From Verrucomicrobiia bacterium (GTDB lineage: Bacteria; Verrucomicrobiota; Verrucomicrobiia; Verrucomicrobiales; DEV007), in contig JAUIGD010000007.1 in the NCBI GenBank assembly GCA_030430255.1, forward strand, positions 1 to 46,137: 46,137 bases of DNA, read 5' to 3'. The notes under the pieces are model-generated. The model ran no database searches. It was not told the DNA's origin and saw only the letters and a program-made list of their open reading frames with translations. Positions within the stretch are counted from its first letter, which is position 1, and every line of letters starts with the position of its first letter. Shown here piece by piece: positions 1 through 8,649 of the stretch. The position numbers were made by a program, and so were the translations under genes.

Positions 1-1
1 C

Positions 2-307
2 GAGCTGGCGGACGCGCAGATCGCCCAGCTCGCCGCGATGGGCACACCGGGCGGCAAGACGCCGGCCGGCCCGGACTTGGCGATCACCGAGATCACCCGC
101 GCGGGCGACACCTTGACGATCACCTGGGCGTCCAAGGAGGGCCAGTTCTACGCCGTCACCTACTCGACCGACCTCGAGAACTGGGACGGCGAGTTCGACG
201 ACTCCATCCCCGCCGACCTCGGCGGCACCACCACGCGCAGCTTCGACCTGGCCGCCGAGGGACTGGACGGCGAGCCGATGCTCTACCTGCGGGTGAGCCG
301 GCCGTAG
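2..307 (+). CDS. C-terminal end of a LamG-type exported protein (partial)
   Basis: The reading frame is open from the first bases of the window, so only about 101 C-terminal residues are present. The first residues (ELADAQIAQLAAMG) look like the closing helix of a LamG/concanavalin-A-like domain, comparable to ELDQLIAAGP in the protein at 37692-40067. The rest is a beta-rich tail with the segment FYAVTYSTDLENWDG, nearly the same as LYAVTYSTDLLVWDG in that protein, and it ends LYLRVSRP. The two proteins therefore share a C-terminal module. Signal peptide and start lie outside the window. The gene is convergent with the leucine-rich-repeat gene. Its function beyond being a probable exported carbohydrate- or protein-binding protein cannot be told. 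Confidence 0.75.
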   Translation, partial: ELADAQIAQLAAMGTPGGKTPAGPDLAITEITRAGDTLTITWASKEGQFYAVTYSTDLENWDGEFDDSIPADLGGTTTRSFDLAAEGLDGEPMLYLRVSRP

Positions 308-322
308 CGGAGGCGGGGCTCG

Positions 323-350
323 CGCGACGCGGCGGGAGCGTCCCGTCGCG
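323..350. terminator. GC-rich hairpin after the partial LamG gene
   Basis: Arms cgcgac (323-328) and gtcgcg (345-350) pair, with inner arms ggga (334-337) and tccc (341-344) around a gcg loop and a one-sided bulge. It begins 15 bp after the stop codon at 307. There is no T-run, so it is only a possible terminator or RNA-stabilising hairpin. Confidence 0.3.
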
Positions 351-402
351 GGTCATGGAGCCATGGGGTCGACGCCCTGCGCGCCAGACCCGACGACGCC
401 CC

Positions 403-553
403 CTAGCCCGAATCGATCACCAAGCTCCGGGCTACGGCTTGCCCTCGTTGATGCTGAGGGTGTTGGCGTGGTGACCGGCTCGGGCAGGGTGTTCACCCAG
501 CCGCTTCACCGGTCCCTGCCGCCGCCTACTCAGCATCAACGATCGGCGGCGCC
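403..553 (+). repeat. Dispersed palindromic repeat, copy 1 (right end missing)
   Basis: This about 150-bp stretch matches the reverse complement of 16371-16521 with only scattered mismatches. It starts with the terminal motif ctagcccgaatcgatcacc (403-421) and holds a perfect 14-bp inverted repeat, 445-458 against 529-542. The corresponding stem in copy 2 carries a T-A to C-G pair change that keeps pairing. The right terminal repeat seen in copy 2 is absent here. The element lies between convergent genes, and its right part overlaps the 3' end of the leucine-rich-repeat gene, whose stop codon (536-538) is inside the 3' arm. Confidence 0.8.
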
Positions 554-2761
554 CCGCACGAACGCTCGGTAGCAACCGAAGGGTCTTTGGATACGTCCCG
601 GATCGGCATCGTGGAACGATTCAACACAAGGGTCCTCGGCAGAGAAATCACCTATGACTTGCCACGATCCGGCGATGGCACTCTCGCTGTACTCGACGCC
701 GACTGCGCGCCCTGGGACGCGGGGAATCGTGAGGGTGATCCCGCCGGCGGTGCGCTCGATGGTGGCGATGCCACCCAATTCGCGAGTCTGCTCGACTAGC
801 GGTAAACCCATCCAGGCTGCTGCAGCAAAGCCGCTCGCCCCCTCGAAATACTGCAGGGTCAGTTCCGGTGCCGTGTCGGCGAAAGGCTCCGGGAACAGAG
901 ACGGGGCATTGCCGAAGAACACTCCGAGAGAAAGTGACTGGCAACCCGCGAATGCCGAACCACCGAGCACGGTCAAGCTGGCGGGGAATCCGACGCACTC
1001 CAGTGCAGAACAGTACGCGAAGGCTCGCGTTCCGATCCCTTGGAGGGAGTCGGGCAAATCGATAACGCGAAGTCCGGTGCAACCTTCGAATCCAGGGGCG
1101 TTGATCCACCGTAGTGAGCCAAAGTCAAACTCGATCAGGCCAGTGCATCCGGCGAATGTCTCCTCGCTTACCACTTCGACGTTTTGCGGCATTTCGAAGC
1201 TTTGCAGTGAGCTGCAACCGGCGAACGCCGCCCTCGCGATCGCCGTTAGTGTCACGGGGAGTTCCACCGTCACGAGTGCGGTGCAATCGCGGAAGGTAGC
1301 CTCCCTGATTTCCGTCACGCTCTCTGGAATTGATACGGAGAACAAGCCGGAACAGCCTTCGAAGGCACGCTCGCGAAGGACTGTCACTGATTGTGGTAGC
1401 TTCGCCGTCTGAAGCGATGTGCAGCCAGCGAAGGCGTCCGCCCCGATGGTGCGCAGGCCCTCGGGAAATGGGACAGCCGCCAGAGCAGAACAGCCCGAAA
1501 GTGCCCTTTCCCCGATGGACAGCAGCCCATCGGGGAACGCGACCTCGGCAAGCATTGTGCATCCGAGGAAACAATCCCTCGGAATGCTCGTTACGCCGTC
1601 CGGCATCGCGACAGATCCGAGGCTGGTGCAACCTGCGAACGCGGCGACCTCGATCAGCTCTAGAGCGGAAGGGAAATTGATCTCCGTCAGCGCCGAACAG
1701 TCGCGAAAGGCGGCGACACGGATTTCGGTCAATCCGGCTGGAAGCGACACGTCCGAGAGGGAGGAGCAACCGGAGAATGTCTCGTCCCCGATCCACGGGG
1801 TGCTGGGAGGTAGGGCGATCGAGGTCAGTGCGGTGCAGCCGAAGAAGGCGCGATCCCCGATGAACTCGAGCGAGTCGGGTAGAGCGATGGAACCCATCGC
1901 GGAACAACCGTAAAATGCCTCGTCCCTGATCATGGAAAGGCCGGCTGGGAGGGAGACGTCATCAAGCGCAGTGCAACCCTTGAATACAGAAAAGGTGATC
2001 TCGCTAACGCCTGCTGGGATCACCACCTCCTCGAGGGCTTCGCAGTTGTAAAATGCAAGGGCACCGATCGAACGCACGGCTGCTGGTAAATCAAGACTGA
2101 GCGCCTGACACCCGGAGAACGCGGCGTTCTCGATGTCTAGGACGCCCTCCGGAAGGACCAGTTCGGCGAGGGAGCTGCAACCTGCAAAAGTAGCGGTGCG
2201 GATCGTGTTGGTGCTTGGCGGGAGGGTCAAAGAAGTAAGGCTGGCGCACCCTTGGAAGGCGGCGGAGCCGATGTAGGATACACTATCTGGAATAGCGATC
2301 GCATTTAGTGCGCCGCAGCCGCTGAACGCGTTGATGCCGATATAGGTCAACGCCGAGGGAAGTGTCACGTTGACGAGGTTGGAACAGCCTGCGAACACGT
2401 AGGAGTTCAGGCTATCGACCCCGTCTGGGAAGTCGACTTCAGTGAGCAGCGTGCAGTTCTCAAAAGCGTGGGAATTGATTTCGGTGATCTCGTCAGGGAA
2501 CACGACGCCCGTCAACGAGCAGCCGGAGAATGCGCGACCCCAGATTGTGGTAACGGGCTTGCCTTCGATGCTGTTGGGGATCGTGGCGATCCCTCCGGCG
2601 GCCGGATCGTAGCCCAAAATCCGGACCTTGTTGTCGGCGATCTCATAGGTGAACGCCCCGAATTGTTCACCGTTTGCGGTGGCTAGCCCGAAGAAAAATA
2701 GCAGGTTCGACGCAAAACTCGAAAGAGCCGCTCGGTTCCCAAATTGGATCATGGTGATCAT
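536..2761 (-). CDS. BspA-type leucine-rich-repeat exported protein
   Basis: The protein is 741 aa from the chosen start at 2761. That start is preceded by GAGAGG at 5 bp and gives a hydrophobic export signal (residues about 7-30, ending ATANGEQ). A longer frame to 2938 would add 59 polar residues with no signal and is rejected. About 24 consecutive repeats of 23 residues follow, each of the form AFxGCxxLxxVxLPxxVxxIG, which is the LRR_5/BspA type, filling residues about 75-635. The C-terminus (about 650-741) is a beta-rich tail ending FGCYRAFVRG, like the tails of neighbouring exported proteins. The last residues and stop codon come from the dispersed repeat. BspA-like proteins usually sit on the surface and bind proteins or host matrix; the partner here is unknown. 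GC looks lower than in flanking genes, suggesting transfer. Confidence 0.88.
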   Translation of the reverse strand: MITMIQFGNRAALSSFASNLLFFFGLATANGEQFGAFTYEIADNKVRILGYDPAAGGIATIPNSIEGKPVTTIWGRAFSGCSLTGVVFPDEITEINSHAFENCTLLTEVDFPDGVDSLNSYVFAGCSNLVNVTLPSALTYIGINAFSGCGALNAIAIPDSVSYIGSAAFQGCASLTSLTLPPSTNTIRTATFAGCSSLAELVLPEGVLDIENAAFSGCQALSLDLPAAVRSIGALAFYNCEALEEVVIPAGVSEITFSVFKGCTALDDVSLPAGLSMIRDEAFYGCSAMGSIALPDSLEFIGDRAFFGCTALTSIALPPSTPWIGDETFSGCSSLSDVSLPAGLTEIRVAAFRDCSALTEINFPSALELIEVAAFAGCTSLGSVAMPDGVTSIPRDCFLGCTMLAEVAFPDGLLSIGERALSGCSALAAVPFPEGLRTIGADAFAGCTSLQTAKLPQSVTVLRERAFEGCSGLFSVSIPESVTEIREATFRDCTALVTVELPVTLTAIARAAFAGCSSLQSFEMPQNVEVVSEETFAGCTGLIEFDFGSLRWINAPGFEGCTGLRVIDLPDSLQGIGTRAFAYCSALECVGFPASLTVLGGSAFAGCQSLSLGVFFGNAPSLFPEPFADTAPELTLQYFEGASGFAAAAWMGLPLVEQTRELGGIATIERTAGGITLTIPRVPGRAVGVEYSESAIAGSWQVIGDFSAEDPCVESFHDADPGRIQRPFGCYRAFVRGAADR

Positions 2762-2766
2762 TGGTG

Positions 2767-2773
2767 CCTCTCT
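2767..2773 (-). promoter_or_regulatory. Ribosome binding site deciding the LRR gene start
   Basis: On the minus strand AGAGAGG lies 5 bp before the ATG at 2761. This supports the internal start over the upstream ATG at 2938, which would run back to the DUF1501 stop codon. Confidence 0.5.
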
Positions 2774-2939
2774 AGCGTCGGCTTGCCTATGACACCAGCA
2801 GATTTGAGGGTCGTTTCGGGGTGAAGACGACCGTTGTCGTGATCCACTTGTGTTGGGCACGGAATACCGCCCGATCAGTGTTTTTGAAGAGGTGTCCCTG
2901 TTTCCGTGAGGTGGATTGAGATCGCTCAGCCATGGCACC

Positions 2940-4379
2940 TCACCCCGAGATCTCCGGGAGCACCCGCGCCATCTGCTGCACGCCGGTGAGCCGTTCGAGG
3001 CGGCCGCCGACCTCGAAGTGGAGCTGTTCGTGATCGATGCCTAACAAGCGCAGAATCGTCGCGTGGAGGTCGCGGAAGGGCAGCGGGCGCTCGGTCGCCA
3101 TGAGGCCGAGTTCGTCGGTGGCTCCGAGCCGCAGCCCGGCGGGCGCGCCGCCGCCGGCCATCCAGACGGTGAAGCCGGCGGCGTTGTGCTGGCGCCCGTT
3201 CTCGCCCTGCATCATCGGCGTGCGCCCGAACTCGCTTGCCCAGACCACCAGCGTCTCGTCGAGCAGGCCGCGCTCCTCGAGGTCGCCTAACAAGGCCGCA
3301 ATCGGCGCGTCGCAGGCCAGCGCGCGGGCGGCGTGGTTTTCGCGCAGCTTGCCGTGGCCGTCCCAGCCGTCCTTCTCGTGCATGTCGTAGAGCTGGACGA
3401 AGCGCACGCCGCGCTCGACCAGGCGCCGCGCCATGAGGCACTTGCGGGCGAACTTCGCCGTCGGCGCGTTCGGGTGGTCGCAGCCGTAGCGCTCGCGCAG
3501 CTTCGCGGGCTCCGACTCGAGGTCGCCGACCTCCAGCGCCGCCGCCTGCATCCGGTAGGCGAGCTCGTAGCTGGCGATGCGCGCGTCGAGCTCGTCGAAG
3601 CCGGGCCGGGCCGCGCGGTGCAGGAGGTTGAGGTCGCGCAGCGCCTGGAAGGTGGCGCCGCGGGCGGGGCGGAGGTCGTCGGGCGGCAGCAGGTCGAGCA
3701 CCGGCGGCCCGGCGTCGCGCAGCCGGGTGCCGCCGAAGGCCGCGGGGAGGAAGCCGTGCGAGTAGTTCGTCGCGCCGCCCAGCGGGCCGGCCTCGAACAG
3801 CAGCACGTAGCCGGGCAGGCTGTCGCTCTCGGAGCCCAGCCCGTAGGTGACCCAAGAGCCGATGCTGGCCTTGCCGCCGTTGACCTCGCCGGTGTGCATC
3901 TGCAGCGAGGCGGGCGCGTGGTTGTTGCTCTCGGCCTGCATGGAGTGCACGACGCAGAGCTTGTCGGCGTGGGCGGCGGTCTGCCCGAACAGCTCCGAGA
4001 CCCAGAGGCCGCTCTCGCCGTGCTGGCGGAACGCGAACGGGCTGGGCATGAGCTCGTCCTTGCAGCCCTCGAAGACGTTGGCGTGGCGGCTGCCCTCCAG
4101 CGCCGCGCGCAGGCTGTCGGGCACCTTTTGCCCGCCGCGCGCCTGCAGCTCGGGCTTGTGGTCGAAGGTGTCCATCGAGCCCGGCCCGCCGACCATGTAG
4201 AGGAAGATCACCGACTTCGCATTCGCGCGCAGCGGCGGCCGGCGCGGGCGCATCGGTTCGGTCGGGTCGAAGTGCACCGCGGGCGCGGCGGCGCGGGCTT
4301 TGGCATCGAGCGCCCCCAGCGCCAGCGCCGGGAACCCGCAGCCGAAGCGCCCGAGGAACCTGCGGCGGTCAATCGACAT
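2940..4379 (-). CDS. DUF1501 family protein with Tat signal
   Basis: The protein is 479 aa, a usual length for the family. It begins SIDRRRFLGRFG followed by a small-residue hydrophobic stretch, a twin-arginine signal, so a folded protein is probably exported. The body shows DUF1501 hallmarks (alkaline-phosphatase/sulfatase-like fold): FLYMVGGPGSMDTFDHKP near residue 58, VHSMQAESNNHAPA near 143, RRLVERGVRFVQLYD near 325, LVVWASEFGRTPMMQG near 378 and a late HATILRLLGIDH segment. Its start overlaps the end of the DUF1549/DUF1553 gene by 11 bp, the standard pairing in planctomycetes and verrucomicrobia. The pair is inferred to act in catabolism of a complex, possibly sulfated, polysaccharide, but the substrate and reaction are not established for the family. 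Confidence 0.93.
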   Translation of the reverse strand: MSIDRRRFLGRFGCGFPALALGALDAKARAAAPAVHFDPTEPMRPRRPPLRANAKSVIFLYMVGGPGSMDTFDHKPELQARGGQKVPDSLRAALEGSRHANVFEGCKDELMPSPFAFRQHGESGLWVSELFGQTAAHADKLCVVHSMQAESNNHAPASLQMHTGEVNGGKASIGSWVTYGLGSESDSLPGYVLLFEAGPLGGATNYSHGFLPAAFGGTRLRDAGPPVLDLLPPDDLRPARGATFQALRDLNLLHRAARPGFDELDARIASYELAYRMQAAALEVGDLESEPAKLRERYGCDHPNAPTAKFARKCLMARRLVERGVRFVQLYDMHEKDGWDGHGKLRENHAARALACDAPIAALLGDLEERGLLDETLVVWASEFGRTPMMQGENGRQHNAAGFTVWMAGGGAPAGLRLGATDELGLMATERPLPFRDLHATILRLLGIDHEQLHFEVGGRLERLTGVQQMARVLPEISG

Positions 4380-6390
4380 AGGCGAAGGCGTTGAGGTTGA
4401 GCAGCGCGCGGCAGAAGGCGTCGAGCCCCTCGGCGCGCAGGCCTGACGCCGCCGCCCACTCTTCCGGCGAGGGGTCGCGGGCGAGCGCCAGGCGCCACGC
4501 GGCGCGGGCGGCGGCCTCGGGGTCGCCGGGTGCGGTGGCTTCGGCGCGGCGGGCGAGCGCCCGCGCGCAGCGCACGGCCTCCGGGTTGTTGAGCAGCGCG
4601 AAGGCCTGCGGGGCGGAGGTGGAGACCCCGCGCCGCGTGCAGGAGGCGAAGTTGTCGGGCTGGTCGAAAGTCGCCAGGAACGGCAGTTGCACGCTGCGCT
4701 TCTGGATCAGGTAGAGGCTGCGCACGCCGAGCTGCTCCGGCGCGCTGGGGTACCAGCCCTTGGTCTTCTCGGCGTTGTCGTCGAAGAACGCCGGGTTCGC
4801 CGCGAGCACCGACTCCGGCAGCTCCGGCCACACCGGCGGCCCGCCGTCGCTCTCCCGCAGCTCGCCGGACACCGCCAGCATGGCGTCGCGCAGCTGCTCG
4901 GCGGTGAGCCGCCGCGGGTTCATGCGCCACAGCAACGCGTTGTCCGGGTCGGCCGTCTCGCCGCGCCGCCGCGCCTCCGGGTCGGCCACGTAGGCCTGCT
5001 GGCGGTAGGTCGAACTCAGCGCGATCGCCCGCACCGCCCGCTTCAGCGACCAGCCGCCCTCGACGAAGTCCGCCGCGAGCCAATCGAGCAGCTCCGGGTG
5101 GCTCGGGCGCGCGCCGCTGAGGCCGAAGTCGCCAGGCGTGGCGACGATCCCCCGCCCAGTCATGCCCTGCCAGATGCGGTTGGCCAAAACGCGCGCCGTC
5201 AGCGGGTTGCCGCCCGAGACCAACCAGCGAGCGAGCGCCGTGCGGCGGCCGTCGCCCGAAGCCACCTCGGCGGGCGGCAGCGCCCCCGGGTCGAACACCG
5301 AGGGCACGCCGGGCGCGACTTCGGCCTCCGGGTGGTCGGCGTCGCCCGCACGCAGGATGTGGGTCGGCGCCGGGCCGCCCGCCGCCGGCTTGACGACCAG
5401 CGCGGTGGTGAAGGGGCGGTGGCGCGCCCTCGCCTTCTCGGCGTCCGGCTCCTCGGCGTCGACCGCGCGGTTGTGCGCCTCGATGGCCTCCCGCTCGGCT
5501 AGCAAATCGATGGGGACATCGTCGCCGGCCTCGACCCCGGCGAAAAACGCGCGCAGCCGGTAGTGGTCGGCCTGGGTGAGCGGCTCCGTCTTGTGGTCGT
5601 GGCACCGGCAGCAGGACATCGTCATCCCCAACAGCACGGTGCCCACGGTCTCGGCGAGGTCGGCGCGGTGGGCGGCGAGGTTCTTGTGTTCTTCGCGGAA
5701 CAGTTTCGAAGAGTTGTCCCACGGGCCGACGCGCAGGAACCCGGTGGCGATCAGGCGGTCCTGCTCGGCGGCGTCGCGCGGCGGGCCGGCGAGCGACTCG
5801 TCGCCCGCGAGCTGCTCGGTGATGAACTGGTCGAAGGGTTTGTCGGCGGCCAGCGAGCGCACGACGTAGTCGCGGTAGCGCCAGGCCTGCGGGCGCCACT
5901 CGTCCCAGTCGAAGCCGTTGCTGTCGGAGTAGCGCGCCGCATCCAGCCACCAGCGCGCCCAGTGTTCGGCGAAGGCGCGCGAGGCGAGCAGCCGATCCAC
6001 CAGGCGTTCGACCGCGTCCGGCGCCGGGTCGGCGGCGAAGGCTTCCAAGGCATCGGCCTCGGGCGGCAGCCCGGTGAGGTCGAAGTGGAGCCGCCGGCCC
6101 AGCGTCCAGCGGTCGGCCTCCGGCGCGGGCGACAGCCCCGCAGCCTCCAATCGCGCGCCCACGAAGGCATCGATCGGCCCCCGCCCCCAAACCGCGTCCG
6201 CGGGCGCGGGCGGCTTCGCTTTGACCACCGGCCGCAGCGACCAGAGGTCCAGCCGCTCGCCGCCGAAGGCGACCCGCACCGGGTTGCGCGCGTCCGACCA
6301 GGCGTCGCCGACGCTCCCCTCCTCCGCCGGCGCGTGAGGCGCCAGCGTCAGCAGCAGGAGGGCGCACGGCAGAGTGGTGGGGGCGCGCAT
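4369..6390 (-). CDS. DUF1549/DUF1553 cytochrome-like protein
   Basis: The protein is 673 aa with an N-terminal signal peptide (about 1-22, ending APAEE). The DUF1549 region starts near residue 70 with PIDAFVGARLEAAGLSPAPE and continues with RRLHFDLTGLPP. A single heme-type CxxCH motif, CCRCHDHK, is at C260-H264. The DUF1553 region begins near residue 385 with RRTALARWLVSGGNPLTARV and includes NRIWQGMTGRGIVATPGDFG and the late FALLNNPEAV segment. Many relatives carry an extra N-terminal planctomycete cytochrome C domain with its own CxxCH; it is missing here. The gene is first in a two-gene unit with DUF1501. It is probably a periplasmic electron-transfer partner of that protein. Confidence 0.92.
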   Translation of the reverse strand: MRAPTTLPCALLLLTLAPHAPAEEGSVGDAWSDARNPVRVAFGGERLDLWSLRPVVKAKPPAPADAVWGRGPIDAFVGARLEAAGLSPAPEADRWTLGRRLHFDLTGLPPEADALEAFAADPAPDAVERLVDRLLASRAFAEHWARWWLDAARYSDSNGFDWDEWRPQAWRYRDYVVRSLAADKPFDQFITEQLAGDESLAGPPRDAAEQDRLIATGFLRVGPWDNSSKLFREEHKNLAAHRADLAETVGTVLLGMTMSCCRCHDHKTEPLTQADHYRLRAFFAGVEAGDDVPIDLLAEREAIEAHNRAVDAEEPDAEKARARHRPFTTALVVKPAAGGPAPTHILRAGDADHPEAEVAPGVPSVFDPGALPPAEVASGDGRRTALARWLVSGGNPLTARVLANRIWQGMTGRGIVATPGDFGLSGARPSHPELLDWLAADFVEGGWSLKRAVRAIALSSTYRQQAYVADPEARRRGETADPDNALLWRMNPRRLTAEQLRDAMLAVSGELRESDGGPPVWPELPESVLAANPAFFDDNAEKTKGWYPSAPEQLGVRSLYLIQKRSVQLPFLATFDQPDNFASCTRRGVSTSAPQAFALLNNPEAVRCARALARRAEATAPGDPEAAARAAWRLALARDPSPEEWAAASGLRAEGLDAFCRALLNLNAFAYVD

Positions 6391-6459
6391 CGAGGGGGGA
6401 ACCCTGCCACGGGCGGCGGGCGGAGAGCAAGGGGAAGCGGCCTTCCGGGCGGCGACGAC

Positions 6460-6579
6460 CTAAACGGCCTCGCCGGCGATCAGCGGCGCGCCGGTGAAGG
6501 CCACGAACTTCGCGCTCGGCAGCGCCGTCCGCATGTTCATCGCCAGCGTGTCGAGATAGGCGTGGCTCTGGCTAGACAT
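6460..6579 (-). pseudogene. hsdR (type I restriction, helicase subunit) relic
   Basis: A 39-residue frame reads SSQSHAYLDTLAMNMRTALP followed by SAKFVAFTGAPLIAGE. This matches the region just after the DEAH box in HsdR, where the family has roughly 'SQYG-LA-NMR-ALP-A-FI-FTGTPL'. Everything before and after is missing: an in-frame stop lies a few codons upstream, and the next gene begins at 6390. GC is high as in the chromosome, unlike the adjoining TcmP gene. It is a remnant of a deleted restriction gene and is not expected to be functional. Confidence 0.7.
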
Positions 6580-6597
6580 GAGATCGGACTAAAGAAA

Positions 6598-7728
6598 TCA
6601 GTGGGACTTCACGACTCGATCCCCCTTCAGGATACCGGGCTTCTGTCGTCGCTTACCTATAAGATTGAAGCTCAGCTTGGGATGCGCCTCCAGCCAGGAA
6701 ATCAGTTCCGTTTCAGTCACCAGCGGTATGGCCAGCGCCTTGCAAAAGACCTCGTCGTAAGAGGCTTCAACCCTGCCACGAAAGACCTCCTCCACCCGCC
6801 CAAACGCGAGACGACGATACTTCTGGCGGAGCGCTTCGCTAACGGGAGCAACCGCTTCACAAGGCAGAAGCGGCAGCTGATCTCCATACTCCTTCGCGAA
6901 CTTTAGCTCATCCTGCAATGCCGCCGCGTGGGCCTCAGCCTCCTTGAACACCTTGATGCCCATCGGGTTGTTCGTGGCGAAAACCATGAAATACTTCACG
7001 CCCTTTTTGTCTGGTTGAAGGACGACACAAGACGAGACGTGCTGAAACTCGCACAGCTCCCGCAAGCTCCGACAATACTCCCGGACTACCACGTCCTGCC
7101 GTTCATCTGCGGGAGCGTCCGCAATGATCTTCCGGACACCCGGTCGTCCGAAGAAGTCCTCATAGCTCTCGCGGCAAAGATCGACCGTCGCGAATCGGCG
7201 GACGAAGTCCGTCATCACGTTGACCAGCACTTCCGAGGAACGCCGCCGAATGAGGGGTGCCATCACTTTCATTGAAAGTCCGGTCCACCCTTTAGGATCA
7301 ATCAGCGAGAATAGGAAGCAGCGATCCGATTTCACCGATTCGCCCAATCGAGAAACAAGGACTTCAAACTCGCCTGGGAAACATTGAACTTCGATTCCCT
7401 TCGATGGCCGCTCCTTGACGAAAGCGTCGAGCCTCCCGAAGGCATCAAGATCCTTCTCGATGAGGAACGCCCGGATACGAGGGCTCCTCCCATGCACCAT
7501 TTGGAGGACTTTCAGGCCGCGCTCCAAGCGATGCAACGCGATACCGAACGATGTATCGGACAAATCCTCTGACTTCGCGCCCCAAGGACCAGCGAACGCA
7601 TCGATGAAGGCAATCTCATCCCACTTGCTTCCGATTTTGATCGTGAACCGCTCAAGGTATTTCTCGATCAGGGCGTGCTTGATGTAGCCCTGTTCACGCC
7701 CCCCCTTGTAGTGTTCAAGATCAGGCAT
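6598..7728 (-). CDS. tcmP: Three-Cys-motif partner protein TcmP
   Basis: The protein is 376 aa. The N-terminus is typical of TcmP: HYKGGREQGYIKHALIEKYL, then IAFIDAFAGPWG at about residue 40, resembling a methyltransferase-type glycine motif. Later FLFSLIDPKGWTGLSM (about 138-153) could be an acidic motif IV-like segment. TcmP proteins occur beside phage Gp37/Gp68-type (DUF5131) proteins, and here the start overlaps the end of that gene by 8 bp, so the two are translationally coupled. The molecular role is not established; a nucleic-acid or tRNA modification role has been suggested by context only. GC is visibly lower than in flanking genes, indicating transfer. The pair lies between hsdM-like and hsdR-like relics, a defence-type context. 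Confidence 0.85.
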   Translation of the reverse strand: MPDLEHYKGGREQGYIKHALIEKYLERFTIKIGSKWDEIAFIDAFAGPWGAKSEDLSDTSFGIALHRLERGLKVLQMVHGRSPRIRAFLIEKDLDAFGRLDAFVKERPSKGIEVQCFPGEFEVLVSRLGESVKSDRCFLFSLIDPKGWTGLSMKVMAPLIRRRSSEVLVNVMTDFVRRFATVDLCRESYEDFFGRPGVRKIIADAPADERQDVVVREYCRSLRELCEFQHVSSCVVLQPDKKGVKYFMVFATNNPMGIKVFKEAEAHAAALQDELKFAKEYGDQLPLLPCEAVAPVSEALRQKYRRLAFGRVEEVFRGRVEASYDEVFCKALAIPLVTETELISWLEAHPKLSFNLIGKRRQKPGILKGDRVVKSH

Positions 7729-8554
7729 GTCCTTTGCATGGCAGTTCGTCCCATGTGCGCCCGTCGAGCAGCCGCCCAGCTTTCCCCTTCCCCGCGGCGG
7801 CTAAACGGTGTCCATCGAGGACAATCACCTTGCGCTGATGCTCAGTGAGTAGCTCCTCGGGAACCCAGTGGCCCCATTGTTTGAAGTGGAAAGCGGTTCC
7901 CGACTGTAGGCATTGATTTCGCAACAATCGCACCCACTCCGGATTCATCGGTCGCGAGTGGGCACCACTCTCGCCCCCCGCAATAACCCACTGAATCCCG
8001 TGGCTTCCATTCCCTGCGAGGCAGGGCCCAAGCTCCAATGGTCCCAGCAACGGTTCACAACTTAAGAATCTGACCCGAGCCGGAATCTGAATCAGGATTG
8101 GAAGCCGCTTCTCAGCCCAAGTTTGGTTCTCCACAGTGCACCCCAGCCACACATTCTCCGGCCAGGAATCGCCCCACGGGGCCAAGGACCGGACGTTTTG
8201 TGGACGCTTGGTCAAGAGGAGCCAGTCGAGAGCAGGCGTTTCCTCGATGAGCTTCCACAATCGTTCGCGCCAAATGTGTAAGTCCGCACGCCTCTCGAAT
8301 ACATCGGCCATCGAAGCACAGAAAACCCGACGCCTAATCTGCTCATCAGCCGCCTCACGATTCCAGCGGAGCGGTTCCTTCCAATGCGCGTCACCGAAAA
8401 ACCGGCGAGAAGCGCTCTTCCCCCAAACAGAACTACCGACCCGTTTCGCCCACGCCTCAGCGTAACAATGCTGGCAAGCGGGCGAAACCTTGGCACACCC
8501 CCACCAAGGATTGAAGGTATGATGCGTCCACTCGATCTTTGAGTCTTTCGCCAT
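7721..8554 (-). CDS. DUF5131 / phage Gp37-Gp68 family three-Cys-motif protein
   Basis: The protein is 277 aa, the usual size. The signature is IEWTHHTFNPWWGC, with cysteines C20, C27 and C30 (CX6CX2C) followed by YAEAWAKR. Other conserved blocks are FCASMADVFE, LLLTKRPQNV, VWLGCTVENQ, FLSCEPLLGP, WVIAGGESG and FKQWG. The three cysteines probably bind a metal or iron-sulfur cluster, as in radical-SAM-like enzymes; this is inference. The gene is the first of a two-gene unit with tcmP. The 60 bp upstream are AT-rich on the minus strand and may hold a promoter, but no clear Shine-Dalgarno sequence precedes the ATG at 8554. Low GC again suggests acquisition. Confidence 0.88.
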   Translation of the reverse strand: MAKDSKIEWTHHTFNPWWGCAKVSPACQHCYAEAWAKRVGSSVWGKSASRRFFGDAHWKEPLRWNREAADEQIRRRVFCASMADVFERRADLHIWRERLWKLIEETPALDWLLLTKRPQNVRSLAPWGDSWPENVWLGCTVENQTWAEKRLPILIQIPARVRFLSCEPLLGPLELGPCLAGNGSHGIQWVIAGGESGAHSRPMNPEWVRLLRNQCLQSGTAFHFKQWGHWVPEELLTEHQRKVIVLDGHRLAAAGKGKAGRLLDGRTWDELPCKGHA

Positions 8555-8649
8555 CGTTGAAAATCAGCTTACGCTTTGATGTTCATTTGTCCATATCCAA
8601 ATTCCCGGCGTCCGACTATTCGCGCGCTGCACGGATACTGGCGCCCGCG

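Noticed and set aside
403-553. Integron attC site
   Set aside because: The stem ends do not follow the RYYYAAC/GTTRRRY core pattern, and there are no gene cassettes or integrase.
4208-6430. Long alternative frame over the DUF1549/DUF1553 gene
   Set aside because: Arginine/alanine-rich shadow; the real frame has the heme motif and family blocks.
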